DNA of 64,000 nucleotides from Tethya wilhelma. Lineage: Eukaryota; Porifera; Demospongiae; Tethyida; Tethyidae. The stretch spans positions 3,128,097-3,192,096 of the forward strand of contig CAXIPT010000005.1 in assembly GCA_964030475.1 (NCBI GenBank). The letters are read 5' to 3'. Below, piece by piece: positions 32,739 to 44,431 of this stretch. Position numbers and translations under genes: made by a program. Every line of letters starts with the position of its first letter. The stretch's first letter is position 1. Under the pieces are notes generated by a model that ran no database searches, was not told the DNA's origin, and saw only the letters and a program-made list of their open reading frames with translations.

Positions 32739-32834
32739 CCCTCGGCACGCGTGTGTAGCACGTGCAGAGGGTTATGGTAGTCGTTTTGTGTGTGCGTCTG
32801 TCTGTTACGAGATAATCTGAAGAACAACAACTTT
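32739..32834. mobile_element. CCCTCGG-family left end
   Basis: TTAA (32735-32738) followed by CCCTCGGCACGCGTGTGTAG and GAGGGTTATGGTAGTCGTTT, as at 22721 and 24659. Truncated by the joint at 32835. Confidence 0.65.
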
Positions 32835-34369
32835 NTTGCCTTTACAGCCATTACAGCGGGACACATTTCCCTTCACAAAACAAATCCAAAATGGAGAGGT
32901 GACAGGGGGTGTTGCCTCAACAGAATAAGAGAATAAATAGGTCTTGAAGCAGAGGAAGACATCATAGACAGCAGCGGTGGTGGTGATCCCACAGAACTTA
33001 TGCTACCATGAATAGCAATAGCTGCATTACTACCACCAACTATGACAGACGGTTGTGTACGTACAGTTTCAGATACTAGATGAATGGGTGCTGTAAATGA
33101 AGGGCTTCCTTCTGTTTCATCAACCGGTAGTGGTATTCGTGACCGAAAACTTATTTCATCAACAGTACTCAAAACTTTTCGAATCTGCTGGGTAGTTTTC
33201 TTCGTACTAGCCTTTCTTTTGGAAATTGGTTTCTTACCAGAAGAGGATGGCTTGCCATCTTCGCCAACAACTGTTAGATTTGGCTTGCATTTCAGATTTT
33301 TATACCATTTCAGAAGCTCATCAATTTCCTTACATTTAATAGCCACAGCTACGACATGTGCACACATTTTAGAAGATTTGAAGGAGATACAACTTTCATC
33401 ACACAAGTATCCTCCATTCTATGCAGCCTTTACATAATGGGGACGCTTTCCCGACTGGCTTTAAACCATCCATCCTGTGCTATCACCTGGGCACCGTACT
33501 AATGCTGAATCTTCAGCAACCAGGTCTTGATCTCGTGACCAAATCATAGAGCTCATTTCTGCTGGAAGGCACATAAAAGAAATAGGTGACTTCTTTATCT
33601 TCACCACTATCCATTTCATCACTCTGCAGTGGGAAAATACTCGGAGACATAAATTTCTTCACCTTTTGTAGGCGTTGCTGTTCAGACATCTTGAACCACT
33701 TTTGAGGTGCTGCTGCTAAATGAGAATATTCACGGCAGACACGATACTCTCCAGACAATACCACTGCACGCTCTATCTCATTTTTTGTTTCAAGAGCAAA
33801 TGCTGCATCTCGTTCACAAACTTTGGTAGCTCAGACTTTTTATACTGGAGTTGCTGCTTCAAGATGTTGTTTTTGGACTTCACATCATTTGTGTTGTATG
33901 GTTGGGGTGGAAAACCCAAGCCAGCATTATCTCAAACACATCGTAACATGCTCTTTGCAACTGTATCACGGCAATGTTTCGTAAACCATGAGTGAAACTC
34001 TGGAGGAAAGTTAAACAATTCTTCACGATGATTCCATATGTTCTCTAGACTTGTAATCATCACATCTAATTCCTCTTCACTTTCCGCATCAACTAATCCA
34101 GACTCGAATGTAGACGGCTTACCAAGAATATCATGAACAAATTTCATCATTATATTCTTGGGAACATGAAGCTGACGAAGCTTTTCTTCAATATTTCCCC
34201 GGAAATGAAGAAAACACTGTAAATGAATTGCATTCGAAAAAACTGCAGAGAATGCAGCAGGTAGTGCAGTTTCACCATCTGTTCCATATGCTTAAACCAT
34301 GACTAAACTTTGGCATTTGCTTACTAAAGAAGAAGCAAAGAAGTGGTATGTTTCGAAGGTTTTCTTTAA

Positions 34370-35343
34370 CCCTTTAGGGCCGATTGCGGATTTTTCTGCA
34401 TGCACGTATTAAAGTTCGCGATTTTTTGCAACTTATCGCATATTTTTTATTCTAGCCATGGCGTTTGAGCTGTGGACTCTAGACTCACTATGCAATTAGG
34501 TAAGGTAGTGTACTAGTAAAATACTAAATTTGACCCAGATCTAATTAGTGGGTGTGGCGATATACACGTTAGAAGTCAAAGGTCGCATTTGCGTCACGAT
34601 CGAGACCATCGGTTTTCAGTGGCGGATCTAGGAAATTAAATAGGGGGGTTCTAATGAATGCGCGTTTTTACGTAGCCATGCCCACTTTTGGTCGCAACAG
34701 CCCCGCCCCTTTAGCGCTCATGCAGCTAAAATTTTGCCAAAAAAGCCTGAATGGAAGAAAAAAACGGCAAGAAAGAGACAGAAATTCTATATTTTTCACA
34801 AAAGACTAATATTCAGCGTGATTCTGAGTTGCTTTTAGTATTTTTAAGTTGAAAGGAGGGTTCCATCTTGACCTTTTCCAATCTGCACAGTTAATTATAA
34901 TGCGAGATCTCAGCTGAAAGGGGGGTTCCGTGGAACCCTGGAACCCCCCCCTGGATCCGCCACTGGTTTTAAACTTACGTTTTTTTCCTAGTGCTTTGCA
35001 GGAGAAGCTTGACGCTAGTTATGGAGGTGCAGGGAGGCTTAGGCTATACCTGCAGCTAATCGCTTCTGTAGTCCTGCTTTGCTAGCTAGAATAAAAGCCA
35101 AAAGTTTGCTAGTAATTTGGCCAACTTTGACTGCTTCCGTTTTTGCAAGCGTTTGAAGTAAACAAATACTAACTTAGAACAGAATTGATACAGCTTTGGC
35201 TTAGTCCAATCATAGCTAAGTAAACTAGTGAAGAAAGAGAGCAGCTATAGCTATAGCAAGAACAAAAATATACAAAAGACAAAGCTAATTTAATATTCAT
35301 AAAGTCTAATTAAGTATGCATAAACAATCCGGGCCCTAAAGGG
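34370..35343. mobile_element. piggyBac-type MITE with TTAA target duplication
   Basis: TTAA at 34366-34369 and 35344-35347 flanks inverted ends CCCTTTAGGGCC and GGCCCTAAAGGG. Ends starting CCCT next to TTAA are the piggyBac signature. The 974-bp interior is non-coding and is itself interrupted by the MITE at 34617. It splits the catalytic domain of the MULE gene between the Asp 1 and Asp 2 segments. A piggyBac transposase fragment occurs at 63400-64000. Confidence 0.85.
34617..34965. mobile_element. CAGTGGCG MITE with 5-bp target duplication
   Basis: GTTTT at 34612-34616 and 34966-34970 flanks ends CAGTGGCGGATCTAGG and CCTGGATCCGCCACTG. Non-coding. Nested in the piggyBac-type MITE. The ends resemble those at 36627. 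Confidence 0.8.
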
Positions 35344-36626
35344 TTAAATGAATCAGCAATGGGCCAAACATAACAGGTGATTTACATGGATCATCTTTAC
35401 AACGAAGCATCAGATGTCGATAAGTGGTAACGGTCACATCAAAGGACCCTAGGCTGAATGTGGGATCAATTCCTACGATACTAGATTGGATTGGAGATGT
35501 GCAGAACCTAGACAGATCATCCAACATGTAATCAAAAGCAAGAATCATCATGGGAAAAGGTGCAGCATTGACAATTTGCACGAACGTCTGTCCATGTTTT
35601 TTCCCTTCATTATCTTTGCACATCATCATTAATGTGTAAAGTGGGTCGGTTTCCTTAGCTTTGTTATCTGTCAAGTTCGAACATCTTCGACTTGTTGCCT
35701 CCTTGGTGGAATAGCACCAGCACTAGAGGCACCAATAATACCTCCTCCATCATGACTGACCTTTGCTAAAGCTTGCTTGGGTTTACTTTCCATACCCACA
35801 GATTTGATTTTATTCATGACACTTGGCATTGTACGCATGTAAGGCTCATCACGACAAGAATTCCCATGGGGTCGCCATTCCCAGACACGACAACATATTG
35901 GACAATGCCCAAATTAAGAGTGCCATATTGATCATCTATACAAAAAAAATTAAAAATTAATATATATGTATACATGTAGTATAATTAGTGTTCATATAGC
36001 TCAAGTGGCATACACGCATGCACACACCAATAAATTAGGGAATTTATTTAAATTTCTCATGATGGTTATGTACAATAAAATCCATTGCTAGACCAAAAAC
36101 ATACAGGACTCAATTAATATCAATCATGAATATCATTAAGGGCCATACTAGACCATAGGAGAGATTTACTTACCTTCCACCAGAACAACAAGCTTCTTGA
36201 CATCTTCATGATGCTTATGCTCATAATATACCGCTTCTAGATTTTATAGCACGGCTCATTTAGCGTATTCTCAAGGGTCTTTCCAATGACTTGTACATCA
36301 CCATCTTCAGTAACGCAGCACCAGTTTCGGTAACTTCCCTTCCACTGCCAGGCTCCCATATCATCACAAGTAACGTCTCTTGGGTTTTTCAATGTTCCAA
36401 TATCGACAATGAAAACTGAAGTACAATTTACATAGCATGGGACTTTAGAGCAAATGGCCTGACTGTCAATGTTGGCATCAAGTAGAATATTGAAGCACTG
36501 TTTCGTAGAAAGCAACTTGGATGGTGAGCTGTACATAGGCAGCATTTTGTTATTGTGTAGGTACTGGTCACACTGCTTCAATTGACAAGGCTTCCTGGAA
36601 AATGTCACATTAATACACAGCCGTAT

Positions 36627-36990
36627 CAGTGGCGTAGTCAGGGGGGGGCACAGGGGGCATTTGCCCCCCCTTTTTTCAGTCGCGAAATTTACGCTTTGGT
36701 ATTATAATGCGCTATTCTTTTGTGCATTTACTTTAGCAACGCTGCTTAACAGTCATCTTTGGCCAGAATTCAATACAAAAACAACTTTTAAAAGCTTTCT
36801 TTTTGCTGCTACAAAACTTTAGAGAGCGTTCGATCTAGCGAGCGCGTGCTGCGTTTCAATTTAATGAATGGGAGGAGCTTAAGTTAGTTAATTAAGTGGG
36901 TGTGGTTTCCGGTCGCACAAAATTTCTGCCGCGCTTCGCGCGCAATAATTTTATTGCTCCCTCTTTTCTAAAATCCTGGCTACGCCACTG
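36627..36990. mobile_element. CAGTGGCG MITE with 5-bp target duplication, second copy
   Basis: CGTAT at 36622-36626 and 36991-36995 flanks CAGTGGCGTAGTCAGG and CCTGGCTACGCCACTG. A run of G and C (GGGGGGGGCAC ... GCCCCCCC) follows the left end. It lies in an intron-like part of the decayed MULE. Confidence 0.8.
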
Positions 36991-37240
36991 CGTATTAATG
37001 TAGCTAGCTAGCACAAACTGAGTCAGCTAAACTCACTTAATAGGTGATAGTTTGGGGTCCACCGTCTTGATGTTCATGGCAACTTCATTATCGTCATCTG
37101 ATTCACCAAGGACTCTTTATGAAGAATTAGACAAAATTAGTAAAATGGGTCAAAATCTATACTAAGTATAATACTGTCTGGACTTACGAGTCAGCTTCAA
37201 TGATTTGCAAATCACTGGAGTCAAGCCTACAGTTCAGGAT

Positions 37241-38241
37241 ACACAAGTCACACTTAAACACATGATTTAGCTTATATGTAGCGACTCCGGAAGAAAAAAT
37301 AATTGAAAAAAAAATTATCCGTATAATTAGATCACATCGTGTGGCACAGTCATGCAGCACTGTTCTAGCTGATGGGAAAGACTTTGGTAAGTGTTCTGGG
37401 GTTTTAGAGGGCGCTAAACATCAGGGTGAAGTCTGTTTTTAGCTTATTCTAAATTTTAATCGAGAAATAGCCCATTTGGAGTTCAGTTTTTCTCTGTTTG
37501 TGGCAGACTTGCTGGTGAAACACACTAGTACTGTCAAAGGGCCTTATTACAATTACTTAGGTACAGCTTTTAAACATCTATGAAAATATTACTGGTAGCT
37601 AAATTTATTTTTGTAATTAGCATGGGATGGGTCGTCATGGTAACCACCAAAATTCAAGACTTTCAACATCTTTCCTTCATACATTCATACTACTATAGGG
37701 CAGATAAGGATGGAACAGCAAAAGTAGTCACGGAACGATATCATTTTGTTGCATCAGTGGACTAACTTCTGAATGGCTACTTAGGCTGTGGCAGAGGACT
37801 CAGACAGAAAGTACGTAGTAACCGTGTTGCATATATCAAATCATACTTGTTTGATTGCAGTGTAAGAGCAACGGAAATGTATTGTCATACAACGAACAAA
37901 CACACAATCACACAGTAAAGGAAATGACCCCCCCCCCCTCTCTCTCTGTTAGCTATCATATGCAACACAAGTGTTTAATTTGTTTTATAATTATTATTAT
38001 AATTATTATAGTAAATTATCATGGTCTCACATAATATGTTATATATATAAGTACGGATTTTGCAGTAATTATTTCTTCTCCAAAAATTTTTTATTGAAAT
38101 AAGTCTTCACTGTTTATATAACATTATACATTAAGCAAAGAAGATAATAACATTAAATTTTAGCTAGCTATATATACATTCAAAAACAGAACAACAACAA
38201 CAAGCAATTAACAACCACCATAATTATTATACAAAAAACAA
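37241..38241. other. No gene recognised
   Basis: AT-rich sequence with a C-tract (about 37928) and TATA-rich patches. If the gene at 38242-41231 is a transposon, its 3' terminal repeat should lie here, but no partner is visible because the other side is cut by the joint at 41355. Confidence 0.4.
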
Positions 38242-41231
38242 TTAAAAAATCTTCAAATCTCCATTTCTCAAGTCCTCCAGTAAGGGAAAGATGAATGTTT
38301 CATCTTCATTGTCATATGCAACTCTGAAATTCCTAGTATGCTCATCATATGACATGACCGTGCCCTCATACCATCTGCTTATGCCATCACAGTCAAACTT
38401 ATGGCTAATGTGCCGATACAGAAGAAGTTCTGGATCTTTGTAGACATTTTCGATACATGGACTAATTTCATCAGCTGCAGGCCGTAGGAGTTTACACAGA
38501 TTCTGGGTAATTTCTTGTATTGACAAACTTCGATGGTTATGCGAAAGTTGGAATACTTCTTTGTCACCTTCTTGGTGAAGAACTTTGCGTCTGAAGTTAA
38601 GTTGACTCTTAAGTGCTTCAACTTTAGCTTTCTTGGTTCTGAGTTGACTCAAGTGCTGCTCAACTTCTACTCCGCTAGTCCATAAGCCATATTTTTGTAT
38701 CTTTAGTGTCAACTCCTCTTTTTCCTTCAGATCTTCTTCAATATTTCTTCCTCCTTTTGCTTCTGTAGCTCTAGTCGTCTAGTTTGAATTTCTTCTTTCC
38801 TCTTTTGAAAGTTCTTACGGTGAATTGTAGTCAATTTCCGAGATGCTTGGAAGAGCCTGTCCTTTTCTTCTTCGGATTTGCCTTTAAGCCATTCAGATGT
38901 CTTGTTTTGTGAGAATAGTATCATTGATTCCAATGCAATGTATGAGGCATTTGGTTTCTGGGCAAGCATCCGGTCAAGGAGGGCAAACTCTCTCTCAGGT
39001 TGGACATTTGTCTTTGGAACTGATGATGTCTCAGCAACTACTGTGGGATCGGTCACATTATGAAATTCACCACCAGGTAGATGGTCAGCCACTAATCTCT
39101 CAATGGTGAGACAAAAACTCTTGAACAGGAGTTGAAGCAGTTCCAGCACCAGATCATCATCAGAGGTAGGAGAAAACAAACAGTCCATGACCTCATCGTT
39201 GAAAGATGTAGTGTCTGGAAAGAGCAAGGCTTCATTCTGAAGTACAGATTGTGAGTCCTCACTCCATTTTTCAAACGTGTCTCTCATCTTTGTGTAAGTA
39301 CTGCTTATCCCTAAGATGGACACAGAGGAGGACTGTAAATACCTCCAGAATGGACCGGTTACAAGTTTGTCCACAATACCTAAGGCTTTGCAAGCAGCAA
39401 CAAGGAATGGGGTTTGAAAGTCCTTCAGAACTGCTTGCAGCAGACGATTGAGGGGGCCATGAGAGTTCAGCAAGTAATCCTTCATGTGTGATTTCAAGAA
39501 AAACACACCAGCTGCATCATAAAAAAGAATGTTGAACCTATTGCCAACAAATGAGGCTAGTGGAATCTTCGTAATCTGCTTACGTCTCAAGTAGGTTCGA
39601 AAATGTGTTGAGCAACTGGCCTGTTCGGAGCCACAGTGGTGAAAACCCTTACAAGCAGCCCGAACAAAACATTGAGTACGAGAACTCCTCTGAGGAGATA
39701 CATCTTCTTCCCCTTCAATAGTTGTCTCCCACATTTTCAAAGTTTCCTCGGCACTATCAGCCAGACCTACCAAAAAATGCAGTCCGCAGAAGAAGGTATT
39801 CATATGGCTAATCTGCTCCCGTTCAGCATCACACATATGATCCCAGCCAGACACCACATCAGGTAGAATACTAGCCCTGTATTCATAAAGGATCTTGGAG
39901 AACAGTTTCTCTGCCGCATGTCGATCTGACATGGTGTTCTTCAGTTTACTGACAATTTTTGAAGATACACACGACTCACCAAGCTCCTTTCTGACAACAT
40001 CTAAATCATCTAGGATTTCTAACAAAGTGTCCAGAGTATTTTGAGCTGAACCAGAAAAGACGTGTCTTAGTCCGAGTGAAAATGTTTGATCTGTGGTTGC
40101 AACATCATATGTTGAAAAATGTTCTCCGTGCTTAGACGTGCCATCAGTTTGGAGCGTGAATGCATTATCGTCCTCCTCAGATAGCTTCTGGGCCTGAGCA
40201 AGTGTCAAACATTCAAGTAGCATTTCTGCTACTGCTGTCTTCTTTGGTAGCCGATCGGCCTCTTTGTGTGCAATATTTCTCAGCACACTCTCAATAACCT
40301 TCTTAACATTGTTGACACTGACATTGAGAGAGAGCAGCTCATAGCAACACGTTCTGACATCATTTGTGTACTTTCCACGTACAAATGTAGAGATTTTGTC
40401 AGTCGTTTCAGATACTATCTCTTGAACTTTGTCCTTCAGTTCGATATTGTCCTGTTCTAGTAGCCTAATTTCCTCTTGAAGATTCTGTACTTTAAGGTCA
40501 TTCTCTTTCCTTACAGCCACTTCGATCTCACTCTCAGTCTCCAAATATTTTGATTTCCAGTAGACAGCTCTATGCCAAAGAGAGTCATTTCTGGCTTTGA
40601 GGGAAGAAATTTTCTCTTCACTCTTGGCAGCCTTCTTTTGTAATGTCACTTTAGTTTGCTTGTCCTCTTGAATTCTAGCATCCTGTTCTTTTATCACAGC
40701 ATCACGCCTCTTCAGTTTCTTTTGGCCATTACGATGGACATCGTGAGCTTTTTTGCGAGATTTCTTTACTAGTTCCTTCAGCTCAGCACATGAGGAGCAA
40801 CTGGATTCATCAGAAGAATGAGAGACCTGTAATGTACCACGAACCATAAAAACACGCGGTAGTGCATATTCTTCATTCAAAAAATCACTGATAACTGATG
40901 TCTTTTCTTCACTGGACGGCATTTTCTTAAGCTTGGCTAGCTTAGATGAGAGACGAACAACAGTCTGCCTTATTGCCTTTATAGTTGGAAATTCATCTCT
41001 TTGAACACGACTTGACAGCAGGGCAGAGAGCCATCGCCAAAGTGTATAGTAACTGCATGATGAGTTTCGATTCAAAAAATTAAACAACTCTAAAGTTGCT
41101 TGATTCGATACTTTGGATACATGTAGAGCTTCAATGTTACTATCACTGTCAGAGTCTTCAGCAACTGTCAAAAGCAGCTCGGCAGTTAAACCCAATTCAA
41201 ACAAAGATGGGTACTGTTCACAAAAAGTCAT
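38242..41231 (-). CDS. Unassigned protein of about 1,000 residues: coiled coil, D-D-CxxH core, Tudor-like tail; putative transposase
   Basis: The main frame ends at 38727; ATG 41231 is the best start because TTCTAG just upstream is a splice acceptor and the preceding exon has an in-frame stop. Numbering the frame from 41282: residues 165-300 are a long coiled coil rich in K/E; D380 in TLQTDGTSKHGEHFSTYDV; D453 in NTMSDRHAAEKLF; CxxH at 499-502 in NTFFCGLHFLVGLAD; GNRFNILFYDAAGVFF at 580-595. D...D followed by C(2)H is the layout of several DDE transposase superfamilies (hAT, MULE, Kolobok, P). A shifted frame (38712-38242) continues with DLKEKEELTLKIQKYGLW and a Tudor-like domain, DCDGISRWYEGTV ... 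FRVAYDNEDETF. One 1-nt slip near 38730 is the only damage I see. I recall similar proteins in aquatic invertebrates but no named family. Confidence 0.7.
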
Positions 41232-41355
41232 TTCGCTAGAATGGGATGGCAAAAAAGCTTTAGTAAAAATAGCAAGAAACAAACAAAAAAGAGCTTACCA
41301 CGTGAATTAGACCCCCTGGTCACTTATTTACCTCCAAAATGGCCTGTACTACCCN

Positions 41356-42175
41356 TTTTTACAGTTATACCTGGCCCATGCCCTAGTCTTTACCTTTCTC
41401 AGTGTGTTTAATACTCCCACCCACCAACCCAAGTAAGTATGCTTACTTAGCAATTTTTTAGAGTTATACCTGGCCCATGCCCTATAGTAATTACCTTTCT
41501 CCATGTGTTTTTTCCCACCCACCAACCCAGGAAATACTTTGATTTATCTTTTAGTATACTTACTTACCAATTTTTTACAGTTATACCTGGCCCATGCCCT
41601 AGTCTTTACCTTTCTCAGTGTGTTTAATACTCCCACCCACCAACCCAAGTAAGTATGCTTACTTAGCAATTTTTTAGAGTTATACCTGGCCCATGCCCTA
41701 GTTTTTAGCTTTCTTCGCTTGTTTTAATACTCCCACCCACCAACCCAAGTAATGCTAGTATGTAGTTTTCTTGCCTATCAATTTTTTTAAGAAGTAATAC
41801 CTTTCTCTTTGTATTTTTGCCTACCCACCAATCCGCCAAGTATAGTAGGCTATGTAGTAAGCTTGCTTGCTCAGCAATTTTTACAGTTATACCTGGCCCA
41901 TGCCCTAGTTTTTACCTTTCTCCGTGTGTTTTCTCCCACCCACCAACCCAGGTAATACTTTTAAGTATGCTTGCTTAACAATTTTTAGTTATACCTGGCC
42001 CATGCCCTAGTTTTTACCTTTCTCCTTGTGTTTTCTCCCACCCACCAACCTAGATAATACTTTGAAAAATCTTTAAGTATGCTTGCTCAGCAATTTTTTA
42101 CAGTTATACCTGGCTCATGCCCTAGTTTTTACCTTTCTCCGTGTGTTTTAATACTCCCACCCACCAGCCCAAGAA
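41356..42175. repeat. Satellite with 100-115-bp monomers
   Basis: Seven to eight units built on GTTATACCTGGCCCATGCCC, TTTACCTTTCTC, CTCCCACCCACCAACCCA and a variable GCTTACTTAGCAATTTTT tail. The GCCCATGCCC word recurs about every 99-115 bp. The array starts at a contig joint (41355), so its true length is unknown. Confidence 0.9.
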
Positions 42176-42384
42176 AAGCTAGGTAGGCTATATAGCTGAA
42201 AAACAATTTCTCATCTGTAACTTACTTTTGAGTCGTCTTTTCTTTGTGGTGTTTTTTGCGATTTTTCTCTACAAGCGCATAATTAAAATTGCTTACACTA
42301 TTACGGCAGATACTTGCAAATGACGTCATTATCAGACAACCAATCAGATTAATCTTAGAAAACTACTGCGGCACTGTTGTATTT

Positions 42385-42843
42385 CTGCGCCATTTATAGC
42401 CTAATTATTCTAGTTACAGCCCACCCGCTATATTATTCTATTAAATAATAGACTTACTTACCTAGCTGGTAAATCCTCCTGGAAGTTTCCCTGGTCTTCT
42501 GTGTCTTTGAAAAGGCTCCTAAAGTAAGTTTAAACTAGCGCTTCAACTAACTTCATGCATATTCTGATACTACATGAAAATTGTACCACAAACATAAATT
42601 CGTTGTAACACGGATAGTATACGGATTTAGTGTACTCGCACTTAGCAACGTATTCAATTACAATTTTAGCGAGTAAAATTGGAATGAACGGTCATTATAT
42701 TTGAGCTCTGACTCATATCTCCAAAACTATAGCGCCTAGCCGCTTCAAATTTGGAAAATCAATGACGTAGATTACAATGCAATCGCTATCTCAAAATTCG
42801 CGGATTGCTCGAAGTGGTCGGTTTTCCAAAATTCGGTCACAAG
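42385..42843. repeat. Right half of a GTGACC-family element
   Basis: Closely similar to 52305-52730 (TTTCTGCGCCATTTATAGC, CCTCCTGGAAG, TTCATGCATATTCTGATACT, TTAGCGAGTAAAATTGGAAT) and ends in the same GGTCGGTTTTCCAAAATTCG. It abuts the MULE terminal repeat at 42844, so the MULE probably inserted into or next to it. Confidence 0.75.
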
Positions 42844-43580
42844 TAGAGTAAGCGATCAATGCTCAGACACCATCAATTATCGGACGCTATTCTGACTTAC
42901 CTGTGGGCGTTGCTGCTTCTAGACTATTACCATTAGACTGCTCGTGAAAATCTACTCCAGGTTGTGCAAACATCCAGTCCCACCCCTTTCTCTAACGCTT
43001 TCTGGCACGATTAAAGGGTGTGTCCGAAATAATCAATAGTCGGCCCAAAAAATCACATCACAGACGGCAGCTCAAAACAACCTAGAAACTTGTGGTAGAG
43101 CTACCCAATTTGGAGATCAGAAAGTTCAGTTCTCTTACTATTAATATTCCAAGATTGCAGGTAGCAGTGTCTCAAACAAAGCCGTCATATCATTGAGGTC
43201 GAGCGATCTAATATAAAATGGCCAATTTCACTGTTTTACTGAATTTTAGCAATTGCTGTGAAAGTAAGCAATACTTAATAGTACAGACATATAAAGAAGC
43301 TTATCAATAGCTTCTATATGTAATTTCAAGTCGTTTTAGCAGATACTATGCCAGTTGTCCATTTATTTCTAAATAGCATCCATATAGATTTTTCTAATAG
43401 CCTTGTAGGGTGCGATCTTGGGGTCTTGTAGAACTTGGTGTAAAATGGATGTTTTTGCCTGGAGTAACTCATGGGACAATTTTACACCAGCTCTGCCTAG
43501 AGTGACTCATGGGAAAGTTTTACACCACCACAGCCACGACTCACTCTAGGAGGCATTTTAAACCAGCTTATTTAGTGTAA
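42844..43580. repeat. MULE left terminal inverted repeat
   Basis: Inverse of 48570-49271. Its inner part passes into an array of GGTGTAAAATT-CCCAT motifs that continues to about 44040. Confidence 0.85.
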
Positions 43581-44431
43581 AAACCAAGTAGTATGGCCAA
43601 TAGTATCATAACATATTATTCATGGGGAAATTTTACACCACTTGGTTAATTGAAGGGGCTCACTCATGTAAAATATTCCCATTTAAAATTCATAGGTAAG
43701 AACCATTTATATGGGAAGATTTTAAACCAATTGGTTAATTATAATTAATGCAGGGTCTCACTCATGCAAAATGTGGCCACACAAGTCTTGAAGGCATTAC
43801 TCATGGCACAGTTTTACACTAGTTGTGCAGCTACTGTCTTGAAGTGGTGTAAAATTCTCCCATATAAATCTTCAATGGTCCACAGACTGTGGCACAACTT
43901 AACCATAGACCTTTGACCTCATGTAAAATCCTCCCTTATATATTGCACCATTGATGAACTTATTGAAGGGGTACTTTTACCAATGAACTCTGACCTGGTG
44001 TAAAATTCCCCCATGAAAGTAAAGCCAACACGCTGTGGGGGTAGTTTTAAACGGCAGCACTCACTTCTATACTTCATATCTGGGGGGAGTTGCTGGAATA
44101 CTGGAATGCGCAAGCTTAGTGCGCATGCAAAAAGGTGGAGCTGCCCACGTGGTATGTGNACTTTGGCCTTTGGCCTTTGGCCTATGGCCTTATCTTGTAT
44201 GGCTTTATGGCCGTATACGTGGCTTTATGGCCCTATCCATATAAGGCATTGTTCCATTTATCCGTACAGTACTGCATCAGCTCAGCCACGTGGCAATGAG
44301 TGCATGCAGTCTCTCTGATCGATCAGAGTCACCGTAGTCTAGAGCTGAGCTTAGTAGCTGCTGATAGAAGCTTCAGTTAAGTTAGCCCCCCTGCTCTAGC
44401 TTGCTCTAGCTTGGTACGTGGTACAGTAGCC

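Larger units (their letters stand above)
32836..37240 (-). pseudogene. Mutator-like transposase gene with SWIM finger, decayed, 3' end missing
   Basis: Collinear with the intact-looking MULE gene at 44432-48167. From the 5' end: acidic exons near 37235-37040 (LGESDDDNEVAMNIKTVDP); 36608-36237 with a MLPMYSSPSKLLS / VTCDDMGAW region; 35900-35690 (KVSHDGGGIIGASSAGA); 35674-35340 with Asp 1 in GIDPTFSLGSFDVTV; after the 974-bp insertion, 34360-33932 with a stop, then YGTDGETAL (Asp 2), HLQCFLHF (CxxH) and WNHREELFNFP; 33930-33520; SWIM finger YLCDESCISFKSSKMCAHVV near 33400; then a Ser/Pro-rich linker. An 11-bp deletion near 32938 shifts the frame before the contig end. The remaining tail is at 55966-56409. 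Three MITE insertions and several stops make it a pseudogene. Confidence 0.85.

Noticed and set aside
41356..42175. CRISPR-like regular repeats
   Set aside because: Units are 100-115 bp, tandem and without unique spacers; this is a satellite in a eukaryote.
43919..44244. Short frames next to the joint at 44159
   Set aside because: They lie in the subterminal repeat array and GGCCTTTGGCC tract of the MULE and cross an N.
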